From: Holophagales bacterium | GTDB taxonomy: Bacteria; Acidobacteriota; Holophagae; Holophagales; Holophagaceae | Assembly: GCA_031281385.1 (NCBI GenBank) | Contig: JAITFL010000095.1 | Location: 1-9,487 of the forward strand | Direction: 5' to 3' | Length of the DNA: 9,487 nucleotides | In this document: positions 1 through 6,043 of the stretch, piece after piece | How the letters are laid out: every line of letters begins with the position of its first letter | How positions within the stretch are numbered: position 1 is the first letter of the stretch | The notes under the pieces: generated by a model | What the model was told of the DNA's origin: nothing | Seen by the model: only the letters and a program-made list of their open reading frames with translations | The model's database searches: none | Made by a program: the position numbers and the translations under genes

Positions 1-888
1 ATTGACCTGATGGACACGGTACTGCCCGCCTTTGACAAGAGCGAATTTTTGGCGGGTCGGCAGTCTCCCATGTTTTTTGGCTCGGCCATAAACAATTTTG
101 GCGTATCGGAATTTTTGGACGAATTTTTGGTGCTTGCCCCTGCGCCCGGCCCCCGCCCATTGAGAAACGGGGGGGAAATCGGCCCCGAAGACAGTTTCAG
201 CGCATTCGTTTTTAAGGTGCAAGCCAACATGAACAAGGCCCACCGCGACCGCGTGGCTTTTGCCAGGGTGGTCTCGGGCCACTTTCAGCGCGGCATGGAC
301 GCACTGCACGCCAGAGAAAAGAAAACCATCAAACTAAATTATCCCCACATGTTTTTTGGCCGCCAGCGCGAAATAGTGGATGAGGCCTTTCCTGGCGACA
401 TCTTGGGCCTGATAAACCCGGGCATGTTTCGGGTGGGGGATGTTTTGAGCGCCAAAGGCCCTGTGGACTTTTACCCCGTGCCAAGGTTTTCACCGGAAGA
501 ATTCGCATCGGTGCGATTGGCCGATCCAGGGGCCAGAAAAGGCTTCCTGAAAGGCATCCAGCAAATTGCGGAAGAAGGCGTGGTGCAAGTGTTCTGGCAA
601 AAAGGGGGGGCTCCCCTGCCCATACTCGGCGCAGTCGGCCAATTGCAGTTTGAGGTGCTGCAGCACCGCCTTTTGGACGAATATTCCTGTCCCATAGTCC
701 TTGAACCCAGAAATTTTCAGATGGCCCGCTGGCTCCTTGGGGGGTGGCCCGAACAAAACAAATATTGGGGCGAACTGGTAGAGGACTTGGAAGGGAACCC
801 CGCCATTTTGTTTGAAAATGATTGGCAGAGGCGGACGACGGCAGAAAAAAATCCAGGTTTGGAGTATTTATTGCATCCCCCCGTGTAG
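1..888 (+). CDS. prfC: Peptide chain release factor 3 (RF3), 5'-truncated by window edge
   Basis: The frame is open from base 1, so this is the C-terminal ~295 residues of a gene that begins upstream; the first ATG (position 10) is internal. RF3 is a cytosolic translational GTPase that recycles RF1/RF2 from the ribosome after peptide release. The GTPase motifs lie outside the window. What remains matches RF3 domains II and III: the stretch FVFKVQANMNKAHRDRVAF followed by RVVSGHF is close to a hallmark of RF3, and is followed by the EEAF-like/PGDILGL segment, DPGARKGFLKGIQQIAEEG, VQVF and VGQLQFEVLQHRL. The ARW near residue 240 and the length of the tail also fit. The stop is TAG. No hairpin terminator is visible in the 66 bp before the next gene, which has its own promoter. 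RF2 (prfB) lies just beyond, convergently, so two termination factors are near neighbours here. Confidence 0.95.
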   Translation: MDLMDTVLPAFDKSEFLAGRQSPMFFGSAINNFGVSEFLDEFLVLAPAPGPRPLRNGGEIGPEDSFSAFVFKVQANMNKAHRDRVAFARVVSGHFQRGMDALHAREKKTIKLNYPHMFFGRQREIVDEAFPGDILGLINPGMFRVGDVLSAKGPVDFYPVPRFSPEEFASVRLADPGARKGFLKGIQQIAEEGVVQVFWQKGGAPLPILGAVGQLQFEVLQHRLLDEYSCPIVLEPRNFQMARWLLGGWPEQNKYWGELVEDLEGNPAILFENDWQRRTTAEKNPGLEYLLHPPV

Positions 889-906
889 GGGACGGATTTT
901 GTCAAA

Positions 907-934
907 TTGCCGCCTTTCGCGTCTATGATATAAT
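907..934 (+). promoter_or_regulatory. Sigma70-type promoter for the 955-1257 gene
   Basis: TTGCCG (907-912, 4/6 to consensus) and a perfect TATAAT (929-934) are separated by 16 bp. Transcription would start near 941, giving a leader of about 14 nt that still contains the GGAGAG ribosome-binding site (943-948) before the ATG at 955. Confidence 0.6.
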
Positions 935-954
935 ATGTAATCGGAGAGCATCTG

Positions 955-1257
955 ATGCAACAAGAAATTCGGCCAGAAGACCTCATCGTCACCGAGGATG
1001 ACGGAACCAGAAGGATCAACCACGATGTCGTGGAATCCTATGGGCTGTTCAATCTTCCTAAGTCAATCATGCGAAGTGCTCTGATGGTCTATTACGACAA
1101 CGCAGCCAGAGAGGATCCAAAATCCGCCGCAGTGGTGCGGACTTTCATAGGCATTGTATCTTCCATCAGAAAATTCCCAAAGCAAGTGGCAATTAACTTC
1201 ACGCGCGGGACTGCATACCGCCGCAACATGAAGATGCTAAGACGGTTTAGTAGATAA
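955..1257 (+). CDS. Hypothetical protein of 100 residues
   Basis: I do not recognise this family. The start is supported by GGAGAG at 943-948, six bases before the ATG, and by a good promoter just upstream; the stop is TAA. The protein has an acidic N-terminal third (IRPEDLIVTEDDG), a middle with alternating hydrophobic and charged residues, and a strongly basic C-terminus (RRNMKMLRRFSR). There is no signal peptide, no clear membrane segment and no cysteine, so it is probably a soluble cytosolic protein; the basic tail could bind nucleic acid or ribosomes, which is inference only. It sits between prfC (same strand, 66 bp upstream) and prfB (convergent), ending at a shared bidirectional terminator. 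The separate promoter argues that it is expressed independently of prfC. Confidence 0.7.
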   Translation: MQQEIRPEDLIVTEDDGTRRINHDVVESYGLFNLPKSIMRSALMVYYDNAAREDPKSAAVVRTFIGIVSSIRKFPKQVAINFTRGTAYRRNMKMLRRFSR

Positions 1258-1292
1258 CACTCGAAAAGCGCGAATGCGTTAAGAGGCGTGGC

Positions 1293-1324
1293 AAAATGGC
1301 GCGGGCGAAGTCCGCATCATTTTT
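1293..1324. terminator. Bidirectional intrinsic terminator between convergent genes
   Basis: The hairpin GCGGGC-GAA-GTCCGC (1301-1315, one G-U pair) is flanked by an A-rich stretch on the left (AAAATG, 1293-1298) and its complement on the right (CATTTT, 1318-1323). The structure therefore has a GC core and a U-tract on both strands. It lies 35 bp past the stop of the 955-1257 gene and 24 bp past the stop of prfB, as expected for a shared terminator. Confidence 0.7.
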
Positions 1325-1347
1325 CCCTAGCCCCTTATTCCTGATCC

Positions 1348-2448
1348 CTAGCTTTTCATACTTTTGGAAAGCAACTGTGTGCGTATGAAGCCGTCTAGGT
1401 CTCCGTCCAGCACTTTTTGGGTCTGGCTGGTTTCAAACAATGTGCGGTGGTCTTTTACCATCTGGTAGGGCTGCAGGACGTAGCTCCTAATCTGGCTGCC
1501 CCAGGCTACGTCGGCCTTGTCGCCCGAAGCGCTATTGATTTTTTCCTGCAATTTGCGCTGTTCTAGTTCATATAGTCTGGCCTTTAGCACTTTCATCGCC
1601 GTTGCGCGGTTTTGTATTTGGCTGCGCTCGTTTTGGCAGCTCACCACTATGCCGGTGGGCAGGTGCGTGAAGCGTACGGCTGATTCCGTGCGGTTGACGT
1701 GCTGGCCGCCCGCGCCGCTGGCGCGGAAGACGTCTATCCTCAAATCTTTTTCTGGAATGTCAACATCAACGGTTTCATCCAGCTCTGGCGAAACATGCAC
1801 CGCTGCAAAGCTGGTGTGCCTTCTTTTGGCCGCGTCGAATGGGCTGATTCTGACTAAGCGATGTACGCCCGCCTCTGCCCTTAGATAGCCGTACGCGTAT
1901 GGCGCAGCCACCATGACCGTTGCTCCCTTAACGCCCGCCTCGTCTCCGTCTTGGTAGTCAATGATCTCTGTTTTCCAGCCCTTGGACTCGCAAAACCTCA
2001 AGTACATCCTCAGCAACATGGCGGCCCAGTCGCAACTTTCGGTACCCCCTGCGCCAGGGGCTACTGAAAGGATTGCGTTGTTCTGATCCAGTTCTCCAGA
2101 CAGCATCATGCGAAGCTCTGCCGCGTCTATGTGTTCCCGCAGTTTCATTTCTACAGATTCTGCTTCAAGCAGCATCTCAGCATCTTCGCGGGACAGCTCC
2201 AGAGCTGTTTCTAGGTCTTCTAGCCCGCCTTGGATGCGCTTGGCCGTTTCTATGTCGTCGCTGAGCAGCCCTCTCTTTTTCAGCACGGGCTTTGCGCTTT
2301 CGGGGTCATCCCAAAACCCAGGCTGCGCCGCCAGCTCTTCAAACTGCTGCAACTCTAGAGCCTTGCGCTCTGGGTCTAAATGTCCCACAAGCTGCCCCAC
2401 GCGGGGGGCCAGCTCATTTTTTAACCTCACCAAACTTTCAAAATCCAT
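1348..2448 (-). CDS. prfB: Peptide chain release factor 2 (RF2), single continuous frame
   Basis: A class I release factor that recognises UGA and UAA and triggers hydrolysis of peptidyl-tRNA in the ribosome. At 366 residues it has the normal RF2 length. The RF2-specific SPF anticodon-like motif is at residues 202-204 and the catalytic GGQ at 247-249, within ASGAGGQHVNRTESAVR, followed by CQNERSQ. The upstream domain carries SVAPGAGGTESCDWAAMLLRMYLR. The ATG at 2448 is preceded by a modest AGGCAG Shine-Dalgarno. Many bacteria regulate prfB by a +1 frameshift at CUU UGA C near codon 25; here the equivalent position reads CAT TTA GAC (His23-Leu24-Asp25) without a stop, so that autoregulation is absent. 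The upstream gene on this strand is the fucosidase, 226 bp away, too far and too unrelated for a likely operon. Confidence 0.97.
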   Translation of the reverse strand: MDFESLVRLKNELAPRVGQLVGHLDPERKALELQQFEELAAQPGFWDDPESAKPVLKKRGLLSDDIETAKRIQGGLEDLETALELSREDAEMLLEAESVEMKLREHIDAAELRMMLSGELDQNNAILSVAPGAGGTESCDWAAMLLRMYLRFCESKGWKTEIIDYQDGDEAGVKGATVMVAAPYAYGYLRAEAGVHRLVRISPFDAAKRRHTSFAAVHVSPELDETVDVDIPEKDLRIDVFRASGAGGQHVNRTESAVRFTHLPTGIVVSCQNERSQIQNRATAMKVLKARLYELEQRKLQEKINSASGDKADVAWGSQIRSYVLQPYQMVKDHRTLFETSQTQKVLDGDLDGFIRTQLLSKSMKS

Positions 2449-2564
2449 GTATCTGCCTGAATCAGAGTGTGCTAAAAAATTCTCGATGCTTCATTGTTTA
2501 TGCATTTTGCGATCCCTTGTCTGAAACGTTAGTCCCGCGATAAAGGCGCAAACAAACAAATGGC

Positions 2565-2579
2565 GCGGCCGCAGGCCGC
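2565..2579. other. GC-rich hairpin, possible weak terminator for the fucosidase
   Basis: GCGGCC-GCA-GGCCGC is a perfect 6-bp stem with a 3-nt loop, in the 226-bp gap between the fucosidase stop and the prfB start. Read on the minus strand it is followed by GCCATTTGTTTGTTTG, a T-rich but interrupted tract, so it may terminate fucosidase transcription weakly. It could also be a simple extragenic palindrome. Confidence 0.35.
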
Positions 2580-2586
2580 TTCCATC

Positions 2587-2618
2587 ATTGTCAATTGTCC
2601 ATTGCCAATTGTCAATTT
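2587..2618. repeat. Short AATTGACAATT-type repeat array
   Basis: This stretch is built from overlapping variants of ATTGTCAATT / ATTGCCAATT. The unit is itself an inverted repeat (AATTG-A-CAATT). The same unit recurs at 5308-5341 and 5711-5724, always between genes. Confidence 0.6.
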
Positions 2619-2642
2619 CTAAATACAGCTGGAGATTGTGGA

Positions 2643-2662
2643 TTTTGCAAGAAGTTCTAATC
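2643..2662. repeat. Solitary terminal-repeat-like sequence
   Basis: TTTTGCAAGAAGTTCTAATC matches about 16 of 20 bases of the right terminus of repeat element B (TTTTGCAAGAAGCTCAATTG). It lies 12 bp beyond the fucosidase stop. No left or right internal module is recognisable between it and prfB, so it is either the remnant of a decayed fourth element or a solo end. Confidence 0.4.
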
Positions 2663-2674
2663 AATGGCCTAGGT

Positions 2675-4048
2675 TCAATTCAGCTTGAACACCCACGCAT
2701 GGCTGCACGGCGGGTTCTTGCGGGCGGTTTCTGGCACAGTGATCACCAAGTTGCCATTGGGCGCCGGTTGGATTCTTAGCTGGCCCTTTGTTCCCAGCAA
2801 GCTGGCGGATGGCTTTTTGCCAAACAATTTTTGCGGAACTGTGATTTTTTCGGGAAGTGTGGGATTTTTTTCGTCTTGCAGAAGGATCGCATAGACAGCC
2901 CCACCCTTGCCCTTAGTGAAAAGCAGCTGCGAATCGGTACTCTTCTCCATATCAAGGTGGCGGCTGCCGTGTATGGCCTCGCCGTTGACGCTCATCCACT
3001 GGCCTATGTCCTTTAGGCGCAAATATGCTGTTGGGTCAAAGTCGCCGTCTGGCCCTGGGCCGATGTTTAGCAGGAAGTTGCCGCCCCTGCTGACTATTTT
3101 GCACAGCAGATGAATAAGTTCTGTAGAACTCTTGTATTTGTCGTCGGGCACATAGCTCCAAGAATCTCCCATGGTCATGCAGGTTTCCCATGGGTAGGGC
3201 AGGGCGGCCTCGGGCACTTTTTGTTCGGGCGTTCTATAGTCCTCAAATGCGTTGTGAACTTCCCTGTCAACTATCAGCATGTCCGGCTGCTGGCCTCTGG
3301 CTATTTGCGCCAGCCCCGCAATGTTTATGTCTTCCCTGGGTGCGCGGGTCCAGCCACCGTCCAGCCACAGAATGTCTATCTTTCCATAATTTGTAGCCAG
3401 TTCTTTTATCTGTTGGTGCGTGTAGTTGACAAAGGCGTTCCAGCGCTCTGGGTACTTAGCCAAGCTGTAGTTTGCGCGCCTGTTCAGCGGAGGAAAGTAG
3501 GGCCACCAATAATTTTCGGAATGCCAGTCGGGCTTGGAAAAATATGCCCCTATGCCAAAGCCCTTTGACCTGAATGTGTCGAACACCGCCTTGGCAATAT
3601 TGGCGTTGGGGTTTTTGCTGTAGGGCGTGGCGGGGTCTGTGATTTTGTAATTGGTCGTTGCAGTGTCGAACATGCAGAAGCCGTCGTGGTGCTTTGTTGT
3701 AAAGACGATGTACTTCATTCCGGCTGCCTTGGCCGCGTCGGCCCATAGCGCAGGGTTGAATTTGGTGGGGTTGAATGTGTTTTGCAGGGCCTCGTATGCT
3801 TTTTTATACTCGAAATAGTTGGCGGCTGATGGCCCTTTTCTCTGGCTCCAGTCTTCGTCCTCTGGGCACAGCGACCAAGACTCAACCACACCCCACTGGC
3901 TATATGGCCCCCAATGCACCATCAAGCCAAACTTCCAGTCCTTCCACTGCTCCAGTTTGGCCGCTACTCCAGGTTCCTTTGGCGGAATGTAGTCCTGTGC
4001 GCAAAGGGGCGCAGCGAGTGCCAAAAAAGAAAAAAAGATGCCCTTCAT
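2675..4048 (-). CDS. Secreted alpha-L-fucosidase, glycoside hydrolase family 29
   Basis: GH29 enzymes release terminal alpha-L-fucose from glycans by a retaining mechanism. I chose the ATG at 4048 (457 residues) because GGAGG lies four bases upstream and because it opens directly on a signal peptide: MKG, hydrophobic FFSFLALAAPL, cleavage probably after CA or AQ near residue 18. An ATG at 4087 is open but has no such site. The catalytic domain begins with FGLMVHWGPYS (His45), then KHHDGF (His120-His121, fucose-binding positions in the family) and DILWLDGGW, where Asp230 is the expected nucleophile. WETCMT around Glu288 is the conserved segment likely to hold or neighbour the acid/base. SRGGNFLLNIGPGPDG (320-335) is another family signature. 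Residues ~370-457 form the small C-terminal beta domain; no carbohydrate-binding module is visible. Export suggests action in the periplasm or outside the cell. No sulfatase or transporter gene is adjacent. Confidence 0.95.
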   Translation of the reverse strand: MKGIFFSFLALAAPLCAQDYIPPKEPGVAAKLEQWKDWKFGLMVHWGPYSQWGVVESWSLCPEDEDWSQRKGPSAANYFEYKKAYEALQNTFNPTKFNPALWADAAKAAGMKYIVFTTKHHDGFCMFDTATTNYKITDPATPYSKNPNANIAKAVFDTFRSKGFGIGAYFSKPDWHSENYWWPYFPPLNRRANYSLAKYPERWNAFVNYTHQQIKELATNYGKIDILWLDGGWTRAPREDINIAGLAQIARGQQPDMLIVDREVHNAFEDYRTPEQKVPEAALPYPWETCMTMGDSWSYVPDDKYKSSTELIHLLCKIVSRGGNFLLNIGPGPDGDFDPTAYLRLKDIGQWMSVNGEAIHGSRHLDMEKSTDSQLLFTKGKGGAVYAILLQDEKNPTLPEKITVPQKLFGKKPSASLLGTKGQLRIQPAPNGNLVITVPETARKNPPCSHAWVFKLN

Positions 4049-4065
4049 GATGCCTCCAATAAAAA

Positions 4066-4080
4066 CAAATTGGCAATTTG
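4066..4080. other. Inverted repeat in the fucosidase 5' region
   Basis: CAAATTG-G-CAATTTG is a perfect 7-bp inverted repeat about 18 bp upstream of the fucosidase start codon. It resembles the short AATTG-x-CAATT repeats elsewhere in the window, so it may be a single copy of that unit; an operator is possible but unsupported. Confidence 0.35.
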
Positions 4081-4238
4081 GGTTCAAAGATGAAACAAGT
4101 GAACCTCTTGAAAAAACATTCTAGCACTCATCGGAGCCATCTCCCAACCCCCCGCTCGCCTATCGAAGCCATCTCCATGTATCCGCCCCTACATAGGGCA
4201 GTAGGCGAGGCGAGTACCCGGGGTCTGGGGGGTAGCGA

Positions 4239-4289
4239 AGGGCGCCCGCAACAATGCGCCTACTAGCAACACCAGATGCGGGCAGCCCT
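4239..4289. other. Central hairpin of element A
   Basis: AGGGCGCCCGCA (4239-4250) pairs with TGCGGGCAGCCCT (4277-4289): 12 base pairs with one bulged A. It is enclosed by a potential long-range stem, CTGGGGG (4225-4231) with CCCCCAG (4297-4303). The counterpart in element C pairs over 14 bp with a different sequence. Confidence 0.65.
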
Positions 4290-4306
4290 GAGCGGACCCC
4301 CAGTTA

Positions 4307-4466
4307 GCATCCGGGCGAACTCCATGACCAGGCATCGAATGAAGCAAGTTGCCAGGCCATACATATCGAACACGAAAGATAGGGTCTGGTTCCATGTATT
4401 AGCGGGTAGCGCTGGGTTCCATGCATCGGCACCAAGCGACCCAAGTTGTCAGGTTGTCCGAATATG
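4307..4466. repeat. Two degenerate sub-repeats in the right half of element A
   Basis: The unit has the pattern GCATCCGGG, CTCCATGACC, GAAGCAAGTTGYC, CGAACACGAAAGATA. Unit 1 spans about 4307-4383; unit 2 (about 4416-4466) keeps TTCCATG and CCCAAGTTGTCAGG. The same unit occurs twice in element C and is absent from element B. Confidence 0.55.
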
Positions 4467-4528
4467 TGAAGAACTTAGCAGCGCAATCGGAGTCTTTCCG
4501 CCCAAAATTGATAGGTATTGCAAGAGCT

Positions 4529-5299
4529 TCAGTTGTCGCTCCGCGCCCAATACAAGTCTGCCATGTCCCTTATCTGGGTTTCGACTTCAATCATCAGCGC
4601 TTCTCTTGATGGGTAGTCCTTGGGATACACTGCTCTGCCGAACATGACACTGATCTTTCCACGTCGAGGCATCAGCTCGCCCTTTGGAAGTATGTCCCAG
4701 CCTCCAATAGTGACCAATGGGACTATGGGTACGCCCGCTCTGACGGCAAGGCCGAATCCACCTTTTTTGAACTTGCCGATGCGCCCGTCCATTGTCCGCG
4801 TGCCCTCTGGAAATATCACCACGTTTTTGCCACTGGCTATTTGCTCTGCGGCCCTTGCTAAGCTGATGGCGGCCTTCTCGCTGTTGCCCCTGTCAATAAA
4901 TATCATCCCCGCTGCCGCCGCCGCCCAGCCGACGAATGGCACCCGCTGCAATTCCTTTTTGGCTATGTACACCGCCGGCACTGGGATTGCGCCCATGAGC
5001 AGCGGCGGATCCAAAAGGCTTTGGTGGTTGGACATGAATATCGCCGACTGCTGGCCATTGCGGATTTCCTCTGGCACATTTTCCCATCCCACAGAATCCC
5101 ACGAAGCCCCGCACAGCCACAGTTGCTGCTTTGCCCACAACTTGCCGATGGCAAAAAAGGCCCTCTTGCCGCCAACAAAAGGCAGCGCAATCAAGATGGC
5201 CAGGCCCGTCAAGCCGACCGAAAATATGCCCCACGGAACCAAAAATGCTGACCAGAGGACAGCCAGAATCGAGCGGGAATGTTTAGGTTTTTGCTTCAT
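4529..5299 (-). CDS. plsC: 1-acyl-sn-glycerol-3-phosphate acyltransferase, PlsC/LPLAT family
   Basis: A membrane-associated enzyme that acylates lysophosphatidic acid to phosphatidic acid in phospholipid synthesis. An N-terminal hydrophobic stretch (residues ~11-44) should anchor it in the inner membrane. Acyltransferase motif I is NHQSLLD (His92 and Asp97, the HX4D catalytic pair), motif II is FIDRGN (Arg137), motif III is FPEGTR (163-168) and motif IV is VPIVPLVTIG (~190-199). The 256-residue length is normal. I chose the ATG at 5299, with a weak GGA seven bases upstream; an in-frame TTG at 5317 would start inside a short repeat array and is less likely. The TGA stop lies within the right terminal repeat of element A, so the last residues (SDN) are element-encoded. 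Related acyltransferases with other acceptors share these motifs, so the exact substrate is inferred. Confidence 0.92.
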   Translation of the reverse strand: MKQKPKHSRSILAVLWSAFLVPWGIFSVGLTGLAILIALPFVGGKRAFFAIGKLWAKQQLWLCGASWDSVGWENVPEEIRNGQQSAIFMSNHQSLLDPPLLMGAIPVPAVYIAKKELQRVPFVGWAAAAAGMIFIDRGNSEKAAISLARAAEQIASGKNVVIFPEGTRTMDGRIGKFKKGGFGLAVRAGVPIVPLVTIGGWDILPKGELMPRRGKISVMFGRAVYPKDYPSREALMIEVETQIRDMADLYWARSDN

Positions 5300-5307
5300 C
5301 GCATCCA

Positions 5308-5341
5308 CAATTGTCAATTGTCAACTGTGAATTGTCAATTT
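5308..5341. repeat. Short AATTGACAATT repeat array upstream of plsC
   Basis: Three to four overlapping copies of CAATTGTCAATT-like sequence lie 9-42 bp upstream of the plsC start codon. On the minus strand this yields two TTGACA hexamers plus variants, but I see no -10 box at a suitable distance before the start. Confidence 0.6.
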
Positions 5342-5397
5342 GCTGGTCATACCGACTTGCAATCAAAAGAGCCATTTGCAAAACTACCCTCGCGTGT

Positions 5398-5459
5398 ATC
5401 GAAGCCATTTCCATGCATCCGCCCCTACATCGAAGCCATGACCATGTATCAGTCCCTAC
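5398..5459. repeat. 31-bp tandem duplication within element B
   Basis: Two head-to-tail 31-bp units (5398-5428 and 5429-5459), both starting ATCGAAGCCAT and ending CCCTAC, agree at about 26 of 31 positions. Element C has a single unit; element A has one clear unit and a degenerate one before it. Confidence 0.7.
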
Positions 5460-5620
5460 ATAGGGCAGTAGGCGAGGCGAGGACCGGGGGGCTGGGGGGT
5501 AGCGAGGGTTCGACGCGCATGCACGGCGGGCCCGAGCGGACCCCCAGTTAGCATCCGGAAAGCTTTTCCACGCCACGGCACAAAACGCAACAGGCCGAAA
5601 AATGCTCGTCCCGAGTCCAA

Positions 5621-5640
5621 GCGGCGAATGACCTCGCCGC
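5621..5640. other. Conserved small hairpin in element B
   Basis: GCGGCGA-ATGACC-TCGCCGC is a perfect 7-bp stem with a 6-nt loop. The identical 20 bases recur at 8478-8497 in element C, in both cases preceded by CAA and followed closely by TCAATCGGC. Confidence 0.6.
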
Positions 5641-5848
5641 GTAATCAATCGGCGCGATGGAATTGCCATTCAGCAACAAGAAAAAGATTGGGGAAAGTTT
5701 TGCAAGAAGCTCAATTGTCAATTTGGTATCAGGTCCTTACTTCCACAAAATATCGGGATTTATCAAAAGAATAGGCGCGCCCTCAAATAAAAAAAACCCG
5801 GCACCTTTCCCTGCTTCGCGGCATTACTTAAACAAGAAGAGGTTAGAA

Positions 5849-6043
5849 CTAGGAAGGGCGGCCAAAACGCCCGGTGCGCGGCGATGGAGGGTTGCCATGG
5901 CGCATCGGTGGCCGCCCAGCCTTGTTTATGCGATGCGGAAGTCGCCGGAACAAAGCCTCTGAGTAACTGTTGCCAAATAAGTTTTGCTTAGAGAAAATGT
6001 CCACCCAGAGGGGCGACAGGTTCATGTCAATTAGTATTCTCAT
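5849..6043 (-). pseudogene. Truncated DUF5615 PIN-like toxin remnant
   Basis: The open frame starts at the ATG at 6043, which overlaps the antitoxin stop by one base (TGATG), typical of translationally coupled toxin-antitoxin pairs. Residues 1-15, MRILIDMNLSPLWVD, match the start of DUF5615 (PIN-like, VapC45-type) toxins, including the first conserved acidic residue (Asp6). From about residue 21 the similarity stops: the remaining ~43 residues are basic, proline- and arginine-rich (RRLPHRINKAGRPP), unlike the usual domain, and the ORF ends at 64 residues where ~110 are expected. The later acidic active-site motifs (a THDLDF-like segment) are not found in any downstream frame. I read it as an inactivated toxin whose 3' part was replaced or deleted at about position 5981, where the sequence AGTTTTGC resembles the terminal repeat of elements A-C. 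Confidence 0.7.
5856..5917. other. Nested hairpin in the 5720-5980 gap
   Basis: The outer arms GGGCGGCCA (5856-5864) and TGGCCGCCC (5909-5917) are perfect complements. Inside, CGGTGCGC pairs with GCGCATCG (8 bp, one G-U), and ATGG with CCAT closes the apex. The surrounding 5720-5980 region shows no convincing gene in any frame; it holds this structure, an A-rich run (5788-5796) and the non-homologous tail of the broken toxin. Confidence 0.5.

Larger units (their letters stand above)
4095..4537. repeat. Dispersed repeat element copy A (MITE-like, ~440 bp)
   Basis: The ends are inverted: on the minus strand the left end reads CAAGAGGTTCACTTGT (4095-4110) and on the plus strand the right end reads CAAGAGCTTCAGTTGT (4521-4536), 14 of 16 identical. 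Inside, in order: a left module starting ATCGAAGCCAT (4162) with GGGCAGTAGGCGAGGCGAG and CTGGGGGG (4225-4232); a central hairpin (4239-4289); the right module GACCCCCAGTTAGCATCCGG (4295-4314), identical in all three copies; and two degenerate ~75-bp sub-repeats (4307-4466). No protein is encoded. It fills the gap between the fucosidase start and the plsC stop, and its right terminus overlaps the end of plsC. Confidence 0.75.
5362..5719. repeat. Dispersed repeat element copy B (MITE-like, ~360 bp)
   Basis: Terminal inverted repeats begin with a perfect 10-bp match, TTGCAAAACT (5376-5385) against AGTTTTGCAA (5696-5705), and continue outward imperfectly, about 17 of 24 positions matching, with GCTC and TTG shared. 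The left module (5398-5505) carries an internal 31-bp tandem duplication. CTGGGGG (5492-5498) can pair with CCCCCAG (5541-5547). The right module GACCCCCAGTTAGCATCCGG (5539-5558) is intact. The centre is only ~40 bp and lacks the strong hairpin of A and C; the sub-repeats are missing. A small hairpin at 5621-5640 is shared with element C. The element lies between the plsC start and the toxin-antitoxin remnant. Confidence 0.75.

Noticed and set aside
2370..2400. A hidden +1 frameshift site in prfB
   Set aside because: The full 366-residue RF2 reads in one frame from a normal ATG; no UGA occurs at the usual position.
4049..4087. Upstream ATG at 4087 as the fucosidase start
   Set aside because: It lacks a ribosome-binding site and would put 13 polar residues before the signal peptide, whereas the ATG at 4048 has GGAGG and starts directly on the signal.
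4295..4314. Right module (containing GTTAGC) as an integron attC core site
   Set aside because: GTTAGCA does not fit GTTRRRY, no matching RYYYAAC inverse core lies at attC distance, and the neighbouring genes are not cassette-like.
4620..5330. 236-codon open frame on the plus strand opposite plsC
   Set aside because: It is the antisense of a well-supported acyltransferase with HX4D and FPEGTR motifs; the product looks like a shadow.
5294..5341. TTGACA hexamers in the short repeat array as a plsC promoter
   Set aside because: No TATAAT-like sequence lies 16-18 bp downstream before the start codon; the hexamers are explained by the palindromic repeat unit.
5398..5459. Tandem 31-bp repeats as a CRISPR array
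   Set aside because: The units are directly adjacent with no spacers, only two in number, and no cas gene is present.
5720..5980. A tRNA or other known RNA gene in the gap after element B
   Set aside because: The hairpins do not form a cloverleaf and no T-loop GTTCRANNC or CCA end is present in a matching position.
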